Shown: positions 8,610-18,171, counted from the first letter of the stretch. The stretch: 64,000 bases of DNA from Pseudomonas fluorescens (GCF_002837185.1 NZ_KZ477989.1:47933-111932), one strand, 5' to 3'. Notes: generated by a model from the sequence alone, not told the origin. A program made the numbers and translations.

Positions 8610-11600
8610 GTGCCCGTTCTGCGTCTACCGCTACTCCCTGCCGCGGCAGGTAAACAGCACTGGGGCAACCTGCCCGGTGCCGCCCTGAGCCTGGCCATTG
8701 CCGAGGCTGCCAGTGCAGCCAAGCGCTTTACCCTGCTGCTGACCGCGGACAGCCAAAGCGCCGAACGGTTGGAGCAGGAGCTGAGCTTCTTCGCCCCCGA
8801 TTTGCCGGTGCTGCATTTCCCGGACTGGGAAACCCTGCCCTACGACCTGTTCTCGCCGCACCAGGACATCATTTCCCAGCGCATCGCCAGCCTGTACCGC
8901 CTGCCGGAACTGGCTCACGGCGTGCTGGTGGTGCCGATCACCACTGCCCTGCATCGCCTGGCGCCGACCAAATTCCTGCTCGGCAGCAGCCTGGTGCTGG
9001 ACATCGGCCAGAAGCTTGATGTGGAGCAGATGCGCACGCGCCTCGAGGCCAGCGGCTACCGCTGCGTCGACACCGTGTACGAGCATGGTGAATTCGCGGT
9101 GCGCGGTGCGCTGATCGACCTGTTCCCGATGGGCAGCAAGTTGCCGTATCGCATCGACCTGTTCGATGACGAGATCGAAACGCTGCGCACCTTCGACCCG
9201 GAAAACCAGCGCTCCATCGATAAAGTCGAGTCGATCAAGTTGCTGCCGGCACGGGAATTTCCCCTGCAAAAAGACGCGGTCACGCGTTTCAAGGCGCGCT
9301 TTCGCGAGCGCTTCGACGTGGACTTCCGCCGTTGCCCGATCTTCCAGGACTTGAGTAGCGGGATTACCCCGGCCGGTATCGAGTACTACCTGCCGCTGTT
9401 CTTCGATGAAACCTCCACCCTCTTCGACTACCTGCCCCAGGACACCCAGGTGTTCTCGCTGCCGGGCATCGAACAGGCGGCGGAAAACTTCTGGAACGAC
9501 GTACGCAACCGCTACGAAGAGCGCCGCGTCGACCCGTCCCGGCCTTTATTGCCGCCTGCCGAATTGTTCCTGCCGGTCGAAGACTGCTTCGCCCGCCTGA
9601 AAAGCTGGCCGCGCGTTGTGGCCAGCCAGCAGGATGTGGACGCCGGCAGTGGCCGCGAGCGCTTCCCCGCAGCGGCGCTGCCGGATTTGGCTATCCAGGC
9701 CAAAGCCACACAGCCGCTGGAGGCGCTGTCCAACTTCCTCGGCGACTTCCCTGGCCGCGTGCTGTTTACCGCAGAGTCCGCCGGCCGCCGCGAGGTGCTG
9801 CTGGAGTTGTTGGAGCGCCTGAAGCTGCGACCGAAGACCGTCGACAGCTGGCCGGATTTTGTAAACAGTAAAGAACGCCTGGCGATCACCATCGCACCGT
9901 TGGATGAAGGCCTGTCGCTGGATGATCCGGCCCTGGCCCTGATCGCCGAGAGCCCGCTGTTCGGCCAACGCGTGATGCAGCGTCGCCGCCGCGAAAAACG
10001 CGCCGATGCCAATAACGATGCGGTGATCAAGAACCTCACCGAACTGCGCGAAGGCGCGCCCGTGGTGCACATCGACCACGGCGTGGGCCGCTACCTCGGT
10101 TTGCAAACCCTGGAAATCGACAACCAGGCCGCCGAATTCCTTACCATGGAATACGCCGAAGGCGCCAAGCTCTACGTGCCGGTGGCCAGCCTGCACTTGA
10201 TCGCGCGCTACACCGGCAGCGATGACGCGCTGGCGCCCTTGCATCGCCTGGGCTCCGAAACCTGGCAGAAAGCCAAGCGCAAGGCCGCCGAACAGGTGCG
10301 CGACGTGGCTGCCGAATTGCTCGACATCTACGCCCGCCGTGCCGCGCGCGAAGGTTATGCGTTCGCCGACCCGAAAGCCGACTACGCCACCTTCAGCGCC
10401 GGCTTCGCCTTCGAAGAAACCCCCGACCAGCAGACCACCATCGAAGCGGTGCGCGCCGACATGCTCGCGCCCAAGCCGATGGACCGCCTGGTGTGCGGCG
10501 ATGTGGGCTTCGGCAAGACCGAAGTGGCGATGCGCGCAGCTTTCATTGCGGTGCACGGTGGCCGTCAAGTCGCGATCCTGGTGCCAACCACCCTGCTCGC
10601 CCAGCAGCACTACAACAGCTTTCGCGACCGCTTTGCCGATTGGCCGGTGACGGTGGAAGTGATGAGCCGCTTCAAATCGGCCAAGGAAGTCAATGCCGCG
10701 ATTGCCGACCTGGCCGAAGGCAAGATCGATATCGTGATCGGCACGCACAAGCTGCTGTCGGACGATGTGAAGATCAAGAACCTGGGCCTGGTCATCATCG
10801 ACGAAGAACACCGCTTCGGCGTGCGCCAGAAGGAGCAACTCAAGGCCCTGCGCAGTGAAGTCGACATCCTCACCCTCACCGCCACGCCGATTCCACGCAC
10901 GCTGAACATGGCGGTGTCGGGCATGCGCGACCTGTCGATCATCGCCACGCCGCCGGCGCGCCGCCTGTCGGTGCGCACCTTCGTGATGGAACAGAACAAA
11001 AGCACGGTCAAGGAAGCGCTGCTGCGCGAATTGCTGCGCGGTGGCCAAGTGTATTACCTGCACAACGATGTGAAGACCATCGAGAAGTGCGCCGCCGACC
11101 TCGCCGAACTGGTGCCGGAAGCGCGTATCGCCATCGGCCACGGGCAGATGCGCGAGCGCGAACTCGAACAGGTGATGAGCGACTTCTACCACAAGCGCTT
11201 CAACGTGCTGATCGCCTCGACCATCATCGAGACCGGTATCGACGTGCCCAGCGCCAACACCATCATCATCGAGCGCGCCGACAAGTTCGGCCTGGCCCAG
11301 TTGCACCAGTTGCGCGGCCGCGTCGGGCGTAGCCACCACCAAGCCTATGCCTACCTGCTGACGCCGCCGCGCCAGCAAATTACCAGCGATGCGGAAAAGC
11401 GCCTGGAAGCCATCGCCAACACCCAGGACCTGGGCGCAGGCTTTGTGCTGGCCACCAACGACCTGGAAATCCGTGGCGCCGGCGAACTGCTCGGCGACGG
11501 CCAGAGCGGGCAGATCCAGGCGGTGGGTTTCACCCTCTATATGGAGATGCTGGAACGCGCGGTGAAAGCCATTCGCAAGGGCGAGCAACCGAACCTCGAT

Positions 11601-12059
11601 CAACCGCTGGGCGGTGGCCCGGAAATCAACCTGCGCCTGCCAGCGCTGATTCCCGAAGACTACCTGCCGGATGTGCATGCGCGGCTGATCCTGTACAAGC
11701 GCATTGCCTCGGCCACCGACGAAGAAGGTCTCAAGGACCTGCAAGTGGAAATGATCGACCGCTTCGGTCTGTTGCCGGAGCCGACCAAGAACCTGGTGCG
11801 CCTGACCCTGCTCAAGTTGCAGGCCGAGCAATTGGGCATCAAGAAGGTCGACGCCGGGCCGCAAGGCGGGCGTATCGAATTCGAAGCCCAGACGCCGGTG
11901 GACCCGTTGGTACTGATCAAGCTGATCCAGGGCCAGCCCAACCGCTACAAGTTCGAAGGGGCTACGCTGTTCAAGTTCATGGTGCCGATGGAACGTGCCG
12001 AAGAACGCTTCAATACCCTGGAGGCGCTGTTTGAGCGCCTCATTCCGAAATCCGCTTGA
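8610..12059 (+). CDS. mfd: Transcription-repair coupling factor Mfd
   Basis: A 1149-aa DNA translocase that removes RNA polymerase stalled at lesions and recruits UvrA. The N-terminal part is UvrB-like (about residues 1-340). An RNA-polymerase-interaction domain around residues 480-560 follows (HIDHGVGRYLGL). The RecG-like helicase has Walker A GDVGFGKTEVA near 630, the DEEH box IIDEEHRFGVRQKEQ near 730 and the QLRGRVGRSHHQAYAYL motif near 900. A C-terminal TRCF domain ends the protein. The GTG start at 8610 follows a TTGGAGC ribosome site. It is followed after 11 bases by the CsiV-family gene. Confidence 0.97.
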   Translation: MPVLRLPLLPAAAGKQHWGNLPGAALSLAIAEAASAAKRFTLLLTADSQSAERLEQELSFFAPDLPVLHFPDWETLPYDLFSPHQDIISQRIASLYRLPELAHGVLVVPITTALHRLAPTKFLLGSSLVLDIGQKLDVEQMRTRLEASGYRCVDTVYEHGEFAVRGALIDLFPMGSKLPYRIDLFDDEIETLRTFDPENQRSIDKVESIKLLPAREFPLQKDAVTRFKARFRERFDVDFRRCPIFQDLSSGITPAGIEYYLPLFFDETSTLFDYLPQDTQVFSLPGIEQAAENFWNDVRNRYEERRVDPSRPLLPPAELFLPVEDCFARLKSWPRVVASQQDVDAGSGRERFPAAALPDLAIQAKATQPLEALSNFLGDFPGRVLFTAESAGRREVLLELLERLKLRPKTVDSWPDFVNSKERLAITIAPLDEGLSLDDPALALIAESPLFGQRVMQRRRREKRADANNDAVIKNLTELREGAPVVHIDHGVGRYLGLQTLEIDNQAAEFLTMEYAEGAKLYVPVASLHLIARYTGSDDALAPLHRLGSETWQKAKRKAAEQVRDVAAELLDIYARRAAREGYAFADPKADYATFSAGFAFEETPDQQTTIEAVRADMLAPKPMDRLVCGDVGFGKTEVAMRAAFIAVHGGRQVAILVPTTLLAQQHYNSFRDRFADWPVTVEVMSRFKSAKEVNAAIADLAEGKIDIVIGTHKLLSDDVKIKNLGLVIIDEEHRFGVRQKEQLKALRSEVDILTLTATPIPRTLNMAVSGMRDLSIIATPPARRLSVRTFVMEQNKSTVKEALLRELLRGGQVYYLHNDVKTIEKCAADLAELVPEARIAIGHGQMRERELEQVMSDFYHKRFNVLIASTIIETGIDVPSANTIIIERADKFGLAQLHQLRGRVGRSHHQAYAYLLTPPRQQITSDAEKRLEAIANTQDLGAGFVLATNDLEIRGAGELLGDGQSGQIQAVGFTLYMEMLERAVKAIRKGEQPNLDQPLGGGPEINLRLPALIPEDYLPDVHARLILYKRIASATDEEGLKDLQVEMIDRFGLLPEPTKNLVRLTLLKLQAEQLGIKKVDAGPQGGRIEFEAQTPVDPLVLIKLIQGQPNRYKFEGATLFKFMVPMERAEERFNTLEALFERLIPKSA

Positions 12060-12070
12060 AGGACGCCTCC

Positions 12071-12637
12071 ATGCGCGTGTTCCGCATTCTGAGCCTGTTG
12101 TTGGTGGTACTCGCGCCTTCAGCCTTTGCCGACAGCCCCTACCACGTGGAAATGATCCTGGTGCGCCAGAATGCGGAGCCTGTGATCAACAGCCGCGCGG
12201 CCCCGGAAAACTGGGATGGCGGTGCGCCGCGCCTGGGCGAGCGGATGAGCCCGCCGCGCCTGGGTAACATCGTCGACAAGCTGCGCGCCGATTCCAACTA
12301 CACCGTGCTCGCGCACAAAGCCTGGGAACAGAACCTGGGCGAGCAACCAGTGAAGATCGCCATCACCGATGGCCAGGAGCAGTTCGGCCAATTCCCTATC
12401 GAGGGTGTGCTGAACCTGCAGCTGGGTCGTTTCACCGACATCGATGCCGACTTCTGGATCAACCAGTTCGACAGCAACGGCAGCGTGATCGCCAGCGAAC
12501 ACTTGAGCCAGAAGGATGTACGCACCAAGAACAACCAGCTCAACTACCTGGATGGCGGCCACCTGGCGCTGCTGATCAAGATCACCTCGCTGACCGCCAA
12601 GCCGCCCAGCGCACCACCGCCCGACCTGCAGGACTGA
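12071..12637 (+). CDS. CsiV-family periplasmic protein
   Basis: A 188-aa exported protein with a signal peptide (MRVFRILSLLLVVLAPSAFA). It matches the CsiV family, named after a Vibrio cholerae peptidoglycan-binding protein that activates penicillin-binding protein 1A; whether it has the same role in Pseudomonas is not known from sequence. The start at 12071 is 11 bases after the mfd stop and the frame ends 9 bases before the helicase gene, so mfd, this gene and the helicase probably form one operon. Confidence 0.75.
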   Translation: MRVFRILSLLLVVLAPSAFADSPYHVEMILVRQNAEPVINSRAAPENWDGGAPRLGERMSPPRLGNIVDKLRADSNYTVLAHKAWEQNLGEQPVKIAITDGQEQFGQFPIEGVLNLQLGRFTDIDADFWINQFDSNGSVIASEHLSQKDVRTKNNQLNYLDGGHLALLIKITSLTAKPPSAPPPDLQD

Positions 12638-12646
12638 TCCAGCGCC

Positions 12647-15334
12647 ATGCCCCCGTCATCACTGACCAAACCCCTGGCCCCTTCCTGGGCCAATCGTTTC
12701 AAGGAACAAAGCCTGGAGCGCGGGCGGCGTTATGCGCTGGAGAATCGGGTGCGCATCGTCGAGTCCGGCGACAGCACTATCACCGCCAGTTGCGAAGGGT
12801 CGGGCAGCAACGTGTACCGGCAAACCATCTCGTTGCGCGAATCGGCCAAGGGCATGCTGATTCTGGTGGACAGCCGCTGTACCTGCCCGGTGCACACCAA
12901 CTGCAAACATATCGCTGCAGTGCTGCTCAAGGTCCAGGAAACCCTGGCCTACCCGGCGGCGGCCCAGGACGCCGAGTTGCTGGGCAAACTCCAGGCGGTA
13001 CTGGATAACCGCGTGGTGCTGCCGCAGGTGGTCATGGAGGATGTGCGCCCCGTGCCGCGCCTGTGGCTGGCCAGTGTGGAGTTCAGCGCGTTCGAGCCGC
13101 GCAATGGCAAGATGCAGCGTTACATCCAGCATCGCGCGGCGCTGTCGTTCAACTATCTGGGCAATTATGTCAGCGGGCAAAAGAACGCCGACATCATCGT
13201 GCGCCAGGAAACCCAGAGCCTGCGCATCAAGCGCCATCCGGAGCTGGAACAAGCGTATCGCGAGCAACTGCGCCTGCTCGGCTTCAAGATCGCCACGCGC
13301 CAGAGCAAGGCACTGCCGGAGAGTGCCGGCGAACTGTTCGAGATGGTCAATGACAGCGCCTGGTTGAATTTCACCCTCAACGCATCCCCCGCGCTGCGGG
13401 CCGCGGACTGGGAGCTGCAGATCGATGAAGACTTCGGTTTCGACCTCAGCCCGGTAGACGACTGGTACGCCAGCGTCGATGAAGCCCCCGAGCGTGACTG
13501 GTTCGACCTGGAGCTTGGGATTATCGTCAACGGCGAACGGCTGAGCCTGCTGCCGATCCTGCTCAACTTGATGCGCTCCCACACCGAGATCCTCAATCCG
13601 GAAAAACTCGCCCGACGTCGCGATGATGAACTCATCCTGGTGAATATTCCCAGCCTGCCCAACGGCCACGGTCCGCTGCAGGTGGCGCTGCCTTATGGAC
13701 GCTTGAAACCGGTACTGGCGACGCTCGGCGAGTTCTACCTGCAGGAAGCCGGCAGCACCACGTTGCGCCTGGCCAAGGCCGATGCGATTCGCCTGAACCC
13801 GCTGGAAGACCTGCCGCTGCAATGGGAAGGCGGCGAGAAGATCCGCAACTTTGCCCAGCGTCTGCGTGACATCAAGGATTTCACCTGTGTGGCGCCTGAA
13901 GGCTTGAATGCAACCTTGCGCCCTTACCAACTGGAAGGGCTGAGCTGGATGCAGTCGCTGCGCCAATTGGAGGTGGGTGGAATTCTTGCGGATGACATGG
14001 GCCTGGGTAAAACCTTGCAGACCCTTGCGCATATTCTTACCGAGAAAGCCGCCGGTCGTCTGGACAGGCCGTGCATGGTGGTGATGCCCACCAGCCTGAT
14101 CCCCAACTGGCTCGATGAGGCGGCGCACTTCACCCCTCAACTGAAGGTGTTGGCGCTTTACGGTGCCGGGCGCAAGAAGCACTTCGCCAATCTGCAGGAC
14201 CACGACCTGCTGCTGACCACCTACGCCCTCCTGCCCAAGGACATCGAACATCTCGCCGCCCTGCCCTTGCACGTGCTGATTCTCGATGAAGCCCAATACA
14301 TCAAGAACCCCACCAGCAAGGCGGCTCAAGCGGCCCGCGAGCTGAATGCACGGCAGCGCCTGTGCCTGAGCGGCACCCCACTGGAAAACCACCTGGGCGA
14401 ACTGTGGTCGCTGTTCCACTTCCTGCTGCCGGGCTGGCTGGGCGACGTGAAAAGCTTCAACCGCGATTACCGCGTGCCGATTGAAAAACGCGCCAGTGAA
14501 GTGCGATTGCAGCACCTCAACGGTCGGATCAAACCGTTCCTGCTGCGCCGCACCAAAGAGCAGGTGGCCACGGAACTGCCGCCCAAGACCGAGATCATTC
14601 ACTGGGTCGATCTTAATGAAGCACAGCGCGACGTGTACGAAACCATGCGCCTGGCCATGGATAAAAAGGTTCGCGACGAGATTACCCGCAAGGGCGTGGC
14701 CCGCAGCCAGATCATCATCCTTGAGGCACTGCTCAAATTGCGCCAGGTGTGCTGCGATTTGCGCCTGGTCAACGACGCCACTCTACCCGCCCGCGGCAGC
14801 AGCTCGGGCAAGCTCGACAGCCTGATGCAGATGCTTGAGGAATTGTTTGCCGAGGGGCGGCGGATACTGTTGTTCTCGCAGTTCACGTCGATGCTGAGCT
14901 TGATTGAGGCTGAACTGAAGAAACGCGAAATCGCCTACGCCTTGCTGACCGGCCAGACCCGTGATCGGCGCACACCGGTGAAGGACTTTCAGAGCGGCAA
15001 GCTGCAGATTTTCCTGATCAGCCTCAAAGCGGGCGGCGTCGGCCTGAACCTGACCGAAGCCGACACCGTGATCCACTACGACCCTTGGTGGAACCCCGCC
15101 ACCGAAAACCAGGCCACCGACCGTGCGTATCGCATCGGGCAGGAAAAGCCGGTGTTCGTCTACAAGATGATAGCCCGGGGGACGGTGGAGGAAAAAATCC
15201 AGCACTTGCAGAAGGAGAAGTCCGACCTGGCAGCGGGTGTACTGGACGGGCGTACGACTGGGGACTGGCAGTTGGGTAATGAGGATATCGAGGCGCTGTT
15301 TGCGCCGTTGCCCAATAAGCAGGAAAAGCGCTGA
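12647..15334 (+). CDS. SWIM zinc-finger SNF2-family helicase
   Basis: An 895-aa DNA-dependent ATPase of the SNF2/HepA superfamily. A SWIM zinc finger (CTCPVHTNCKH) lies near residues 84-94. The SNF2 domain begins near 425 with RPYQLEGLSWMQ, Walker A DDMGLGKTLQT and a DEAQ box (LILDEAQYIKNP). The C-terminal helicase lobe has LLFSQFTSML, GGVGLNLTEADTVIHYDPWWNP and AYRIGQ. Its target is unknown; homologues are common in Pseudomonas and some related forms are linked to repair or phage defence, but nothing here suggests a defence island. Probably cotranscribed with mfd. Confidence 0.9.
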   Translation: MPPSSLTKPLAPSWANRFKEQSLERGRRYALENRVRIVESGDSTITASCEGSGSNVYRQTISLRESAKGMLILVDSRCTCPVHTNCKHIAAVLLKVQETLAYPAAAQDAELLGKLQAVLDNRVVLPQVVMEDVRPVPRLWLASVEFSAFEPRNGKMQRYIQHRAALSFNYLGNYVSGQKNADIIVRQETQSLRIKRHPELEQAYREQLRLLGFKIATRQSKALPESAGELFEMVNDSAWLNFTLNASPALRAADWELQIDEDFGFDLSPVDDWYASVDEAPERDWFDLELGIIVNGERLSLLPILLNLMRSHTEILNPEKLARRRDDELILVNIPSLPNGHGPLQVALPYGRLKPVLATLGEFYLQEAGSTTLRLAKADAIRLNPLEDLPLQWEGGEKIRNFAQRLRDIKDFTCVAPEGLNATLRPYQLEGLSWMQSLRQLEVGGILADDMGLGKTLQTLAHILTEKAAGRLDRPCMVVMPTSLIPNWLDEAAHFTPQLKVLALYGAGRKKHFANLQDHDLLLTTYALLPKDIEHLAALPLHVLILDEAQYIKNPTSKAAQAARELNARQRLCLSGTPLENHLGELWSLFHFLLPGWLGDVKSFNRDYRVPIEKRASEVRLQHLNGRIKPFLLRRTKEQVATELPPKTEIIHWVDLNEAQRDVYETMRLAMDKKVRDEITRKGVARSQIIILEALLKLRQVCCDLRLVNDATLPARGSSSGKLDSLMQMLEELFAEGRRILLFSQFTSMLSLIEAELKKREIAYALLTGQTRDRRTPVKDFQSGKLQIFLISLKAGGVGLNLTEADTVIHYDPWWNPATENQATDRAYRIGQEKPVFVYKMIARGTVEEKIQHLQKEKSDLAAGVLDGRTTGDWQLGNEDIEALFAPLPNKQEKR

Positions 15335-15347
15335 CTGTCGGAACGCC

Positions 15348-15419
15348 ATCGGGGGCAAGCCCCCTCCCACACATTGAATTGCGAATACATTCAAATGTGG
15401 GAGGGGGCTTGCCCCCGAT
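15348..15419. repeat. REP doublet, family A, 72-bp form
   Basis: An inverted pair of family A REP cores with GTGGG ends facing inwards, the same length as the copy at 6652-6723. It fills the gap between the convergent helicase and nagZ genes and may serve as a transcription barrier. Confidence 0.9.
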
Positions 15420-15435
15420 AGACGCGACGCAGTCT

Positions 15436-16446
15436 TCAGTCGATCAACTGCGCATCGCGCAACGCGCTAAGCGCTGTCAACCAACGCGGATCCTGCTTAT
15501 AGTCCGTCGACGCAACTGCCTGGCCCCGCATACGTGCAATCCGCGCCGACGGGGTGACCTTCATCCGCTGCGCCGCACTCAGCGCCAGCTCGGCAGCCGC
15601 ACGGTCATTGCACACCAGCCCCATGTCACAACCCGCCGTCAGCGCCGCCTCGATGCGACTCGCCGCATCGCCCACCACATGGGCGCCCGCCATGGACAGG
15701 TCATCACTGAAGATCACCCCGTCGAACTGCAACTCGCCGCGCAGGATGTCCTGCAACCAGCGGCGTGAGAAACCGGCCGGCTGGCTGTCCACCTGCGGGT
15801 AGATCACATGGGCGGGCATCACGGCGGCCAATTGCCTGCTCAGGCGTGCGAACGGTACCAGGTCATTGGCGCGAATCTGTTCCAGGCTGCGCTCGTCATT
15901 GGGAATCGCAACGTGGGAATCGGCCTCGGCCCAGCCGTGACCGGGAAAGTGCTTGCCGGTGGCAGCCATGCCGGCGCTGTTCATCCCACGGATAAAGGCA
16001 CCGGCGAGCACGGCAGCGCGCTCGGGATCGCCTTCGAACGAGCGAGTGCCGACCACGGCGCTGCGCTGGTAATCGAGGTCAAGCACCGGCGCAAAACTCA
16101 GGTCGAGGCCCACGGCCAGCACTTCGGTGGCCATGATCCAACCACAGTGTTCGGCCAGGGACTCGGCGTTGGGTTTATCCGCCAGCGTGCGCATGGCCGG
16201 CAGGCGCACGAAGCCCTGGCGCAGGCGCTGCACGCGTCCGCCCTCCTGGTCGACCGCCAGCAGCAGGTCCGGGCGCACCGCACGGATCGCCGCGCTCAAC
16301 TCGCGGACCTGGCGCGGGTGCTCGATGTTGCGCGCAAAAATGATCAAGCCGCCCACTTCAGGTTGGCGCAACAGATGGCGATCCTCGGCCGTCAGCCAGG
16401 TACCGGCAACGTCGACCATCAAAGAACCTTGCAGGGCAGCAGTCAT
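15436..16446 (-). CDS. nagZ: Beta-N-acetylhexosaminidase NagZ
   Basis: A 336-aa cytoplasmic glycoside hydrolase family 3 enzyme that removes N-acetylglucosamine from anhydromuropeptides in peptidoglycan recycling. In Pseudomonas its products feed the AmpR pathway for beta-lactamase induction. Visible motifs are VDQEGGRVQRLR near residue 67, GKHFPGHGWAEADSH near 166 and the nucleophile segment FSDDLSMAGA near 246. The ATG at 16446 follows AAGGAAG. It lies 135 bases downstream of psrA on the same strand, with a hairpin in between. Confidence 0.95.
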   Translation of the reverse strand: MTAALQGSLMVDVAGTWLTAEDRHLLRQPEVGGLIIFARNIEHPRQVRELSAAIRAVRPDLLLAVDQEGGRVQRLRQGFVRLPAMRTLADKPNAESLAEHCGWIMATEVLAVGLDLSFAPVLDLDYQRSAVVGTRSFEGDPERAAVLAGAFIRGMNSAGMAATGKHFPGHGWAEADSHVAIPNDERSLEQIRANDLVPFARLSRQLAAVMPAHVIYPQVDSQPAGFSRRWLQDILRGELQFDGVIFSDDLSMAGAHVVGDAASRIEAALTAGCDMGLVCNDRAAAELALSAAQRMKVTPSARIARMRGQAVASTDYKQDPRWLTALSALRDAQLID

Positions 16447-16463
16447 AAATCTTCCTTAAATAA

Positions 16464-16516
16464 CGCGCACAACCCGTCACTCCTACCAGGTACGGTAAGT
16501 ACAACGGGTTGCGCGT
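16464..16516 (-). promoter_or_regulatory. Imperfect inverted repeat in the psrA-nagZ gap
   Basis: CGCGCACAACCCG at 16464-16476 pairs with ACGGGTTGCGCGT at 16504-16516, with a 2-base bulge. On the minus strand it ends about 18 bases before the nagZ start. There is only a weak T run after it, so it may be a poor terminator of psrA or a nagZ leader hairpin. Confidence 0.35.
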
Positions 16517-16581
16517 AAATAGCTGAAATCGGCATGGCGGCTAGCTTAGCGGATGCAAGCGGCCACGCACACCCGCGACGG

Positions 16582-17289
16582 TCAAACCTTGGCGAGGGCG
16601 GGTGTGGATTTGCTGCGCGGGCGCAATTGGGCCACAGCCATGGCCTGATCGGTCACACCGGTTTCGGCGCGCATGCCCGCGGCGAGGAACGGCACCATCA
16701 GGCGCATCACCTGCTCGATGGACGTATTGACGCCGAAATCGGTCTCGGCAATCGCGCGCAGCGCCTTGATCCCGGACATGCTGAAGGCGGCGGCGCCGAG
16801 CATGAAGTGCACGCGCCAGAACAGTTCGATCGGAGGAATGCGCGGAGCGGCTTCATTGACCAGCAACATATAGCGACGGAATACCTTGCCGTACATGTCT
16901 TCCAGGTAACGTCGCAAGTGACCCTGGCTCTGGCTGAACGCCAGGCCCAGGAGGCGCATGAAGATAGACAGGTCATTGCCGCTGCGCGGTTGAACCACCA
17001 GGGCTTGCTCAACCAGGATTTCCAGCAGTTCTTCCAGGCTTGGCGTGTTATCGGCTTTAGCCTGGCGACGTTCGAGTTCACGGTCGAGACTGGCGCAGAA
17101 CGGCCCCAGAAAGCGCGAAAACACCGCCTGGATCAGGGCCTTTTTTGAGCCGAAATGATAGTTCACGGCGGCGAGGTTGACCCCGGCCTTGCTGGTGATC
17201 AGCCGCAATGAAGTTTCAGCAAATCCTTTTTCCGCGAACAACTGCTCGGCAGCATCGAGAATGCGTTCAACGGTTTCCGACTGGGCCAT
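16582..17289 (-). CDS. psrA: TetR-family fatty-acid regulator PsrA
   Basis: A 235-aa TetR-family DNA-binding protein. The N-terminal helix-turn-helix is clear (ILDAAEQLFAEKG, SLRLITSKAGVNLAAVNYHF), followed by a ligand-binding domain. The sequence matches PsrA, which represses its own gene and fadBA, is released by long-chain fatty acids, and activates rpoS in Pseudomonas. The start at 17289 follows GGAG; an in-frame ATG at 17307 lies inside the operator. Two PsrA-type palindromes lie directly upstream, in line with autorepression. Divergent from lexA. Confidence 0.93.
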   Translation of the reverse strand: MAQSETVERILDAAEQLFAEKGFAETSLRLITSKAGVNLAAVNYHFGSKKALIQAVFSRFLGPFCASLDRELERRQAKADNTPSLEELLEILVEQALVVQPRSGNDLSIFMRLLGLAFSQSQGHLRRYLEDMYGKVFRRYMLLVNEAAPRIPPIELFWRVHFMLGAAAFSMSGIKALRAIAETDFGVNTSIEQVMRLMVPFLAAGMRAETGVTDQAMAVAQLRPRSKSTPALAKV

Positions 17290-17304
17290 GGCTACTCCGC
17301 CTGA

Positions 17305-17331
17305 CAAACACTTGTTTGAAACATACGTTTC
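17305..17331. promoter_or_regulatory. Tandem PsrA operators upstream of psrA
   Basis: Two palindromes fit the known PsrA pattern (G/C)AAAC-N2-4-GTTT(G/C): CAAACACTTGTTTG at 17305-17318 and GAAACATACGTTTC at 17318-17331. They share one base and have identical 4-base spacers. They lie 16-42 bases before the psrA start codon, where binding would block transcription. Confidence 0.8.
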
Positions 17332-17490
17332 AGGGTATGTCTTGTCAAGCCTGCGCGCCCGTTTTCCGGCCGGGCAGTCATCTATTTCGTCGCTATTTAA
17401 TCACATCCTCCACAGTCTGTAGGCAGCGCTATCTTCGCCTTGCAGTAACGCGGATGAATGACCGTCCAGCGGAGGCGCAAAAAAGGATGA

Positions 17491-17518
17491 TTGCCAAGCG
17501 CGATTCACTGTATATAAT
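17491..17518 (+). promoter_or_regulatory. lexA sigma-70 promoter
   Basis: TTGCCA at 17491-17496 and TATAAT at 17513-17518 are separated by 16 bases. The -10 lies inside the first SOS box, so LexA binding would exclude RNA polymerase. Confidence 0.75.
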
Positions 17519-17542
17519 CCCAGTCACTGTATAAAAAGACAG
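17508..17542. promoter_or_regulatory. Two LexA (SOS) boxes upstream of lexA-sulA
   Basis: Both fit CTG-N10-CAG: CTGTATATAATCCCAG at 17508-17523 and CTGTATAAAAAGACAG at 17527-17542. They are 3 bases apart and end 10 bases before the lexA start codon. This is the usual autorepression layout. Confidence 0.92.
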
Positions 17543-17552
17543 AGCGATCAAC

Positions 17553-18161
17553 ATGCTAAAACTGACGCCACGCCAAGCTGAGATTCTGGCTTTTATCAAG
17601 CGCTGCCTTGATGACAACGGTTATCCACCGACACGCGCCGAAATCGCGTTGGAACTGGGTTTCAAGTCTCCCAACGCTGCTGAAGAACACCTTAAGGCCC
17701 TCGCTCGCAAAGGCGCGATCGAAATGACCCCAGGGGCTTCACGCGGTATACGCATCCCTGGTTTCGAAGCCAAGGCCGACGAATCGACGCTGCCGATCAT
17801 CGGTCGAGTGGCCGCTGGTGCACCGATCCTGGCGCAACAGCACGTCGAGGAGTCCTGCAACATCAACCCGACCTTCTTCCATCCTCGTGCCGACTACCTG
17901 CTACGTGTGCACGGCATGAGTATGAAGGACGTGGGCATTTTCGACGGTGACCTGCTGGCCGTTCACACCACCCGCGAAGCCCGCAATGGCCAGATCGTCG
18001 TGGCCCGGATCGGCGATGAAGTCACCGTCAAACGCTTCAAGCGTGAAGGCAGCAAGGTCTGGCTTATGGCCGAGAACCCGGAGTTCGCGCCGATTGAAGT
18101 GAACCTCAAAGACCAGGACCTGGTGATCGAAGGCTTGAGTGTCGGCGTCATTCGCCGCTAA
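17553..18161 (+). CDS. lexA: SOS repressor LexA
   Basis: A 202-aa repressor of the SOS regulon that cleaves itself when RecA is activated. The winged helix-turn-helix occupies residues 1-65 ([23 protein letters not shown]). The cleavage site is Ala88-Gly89 (RVAAGAP), and the Ser/Lys dyad is Ser123 (HGMSMKD) and Lys160 (DEVTVKRF). The first base of the start codon is 17553, just after the second SOS box. sulA follows after 10 bases. Confidence 0.97.
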   Translation: MLKLTPRQAEILAFIKRCLDDNGYPPTRAEIALELGFKSPNAAEEHLKALARKGAIEMTPGASRGIRIPGFEAKADESTLPIIGRVAAGAPILAQQHVEESCNINPTFFHPRADYLLRVHGMSMKDVGIFDGDLLAVHTTREARNGQIVVARIGDEVTVKRFKREGSKVWLMAENPEFAPIEVNLKDQDLVIEGLSVGVIRR

Positions 18162-18171
18162 AGGAGACATC

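Noticed and set aside
9546..11864. A 772-codon open frame on the minus strand opposite mfd, and similar long frames opposite topA (19851-22073), fadB (24007-25998), the ABC-F gene (27824-29794) and oligopeptidase B (54147-56111).
   Set aside because: They mirror real genes in GC-rich DNA, are rich in His, Gln, Val and Gly as expected from antisense reading, and show no domain motifs.
12647..15334. The SNF2 helicase as part of a phage-defence system.
   Set aside because: Its neighbours are core genes in a usual order, and no methylase, nuclease or other defence gene is near.
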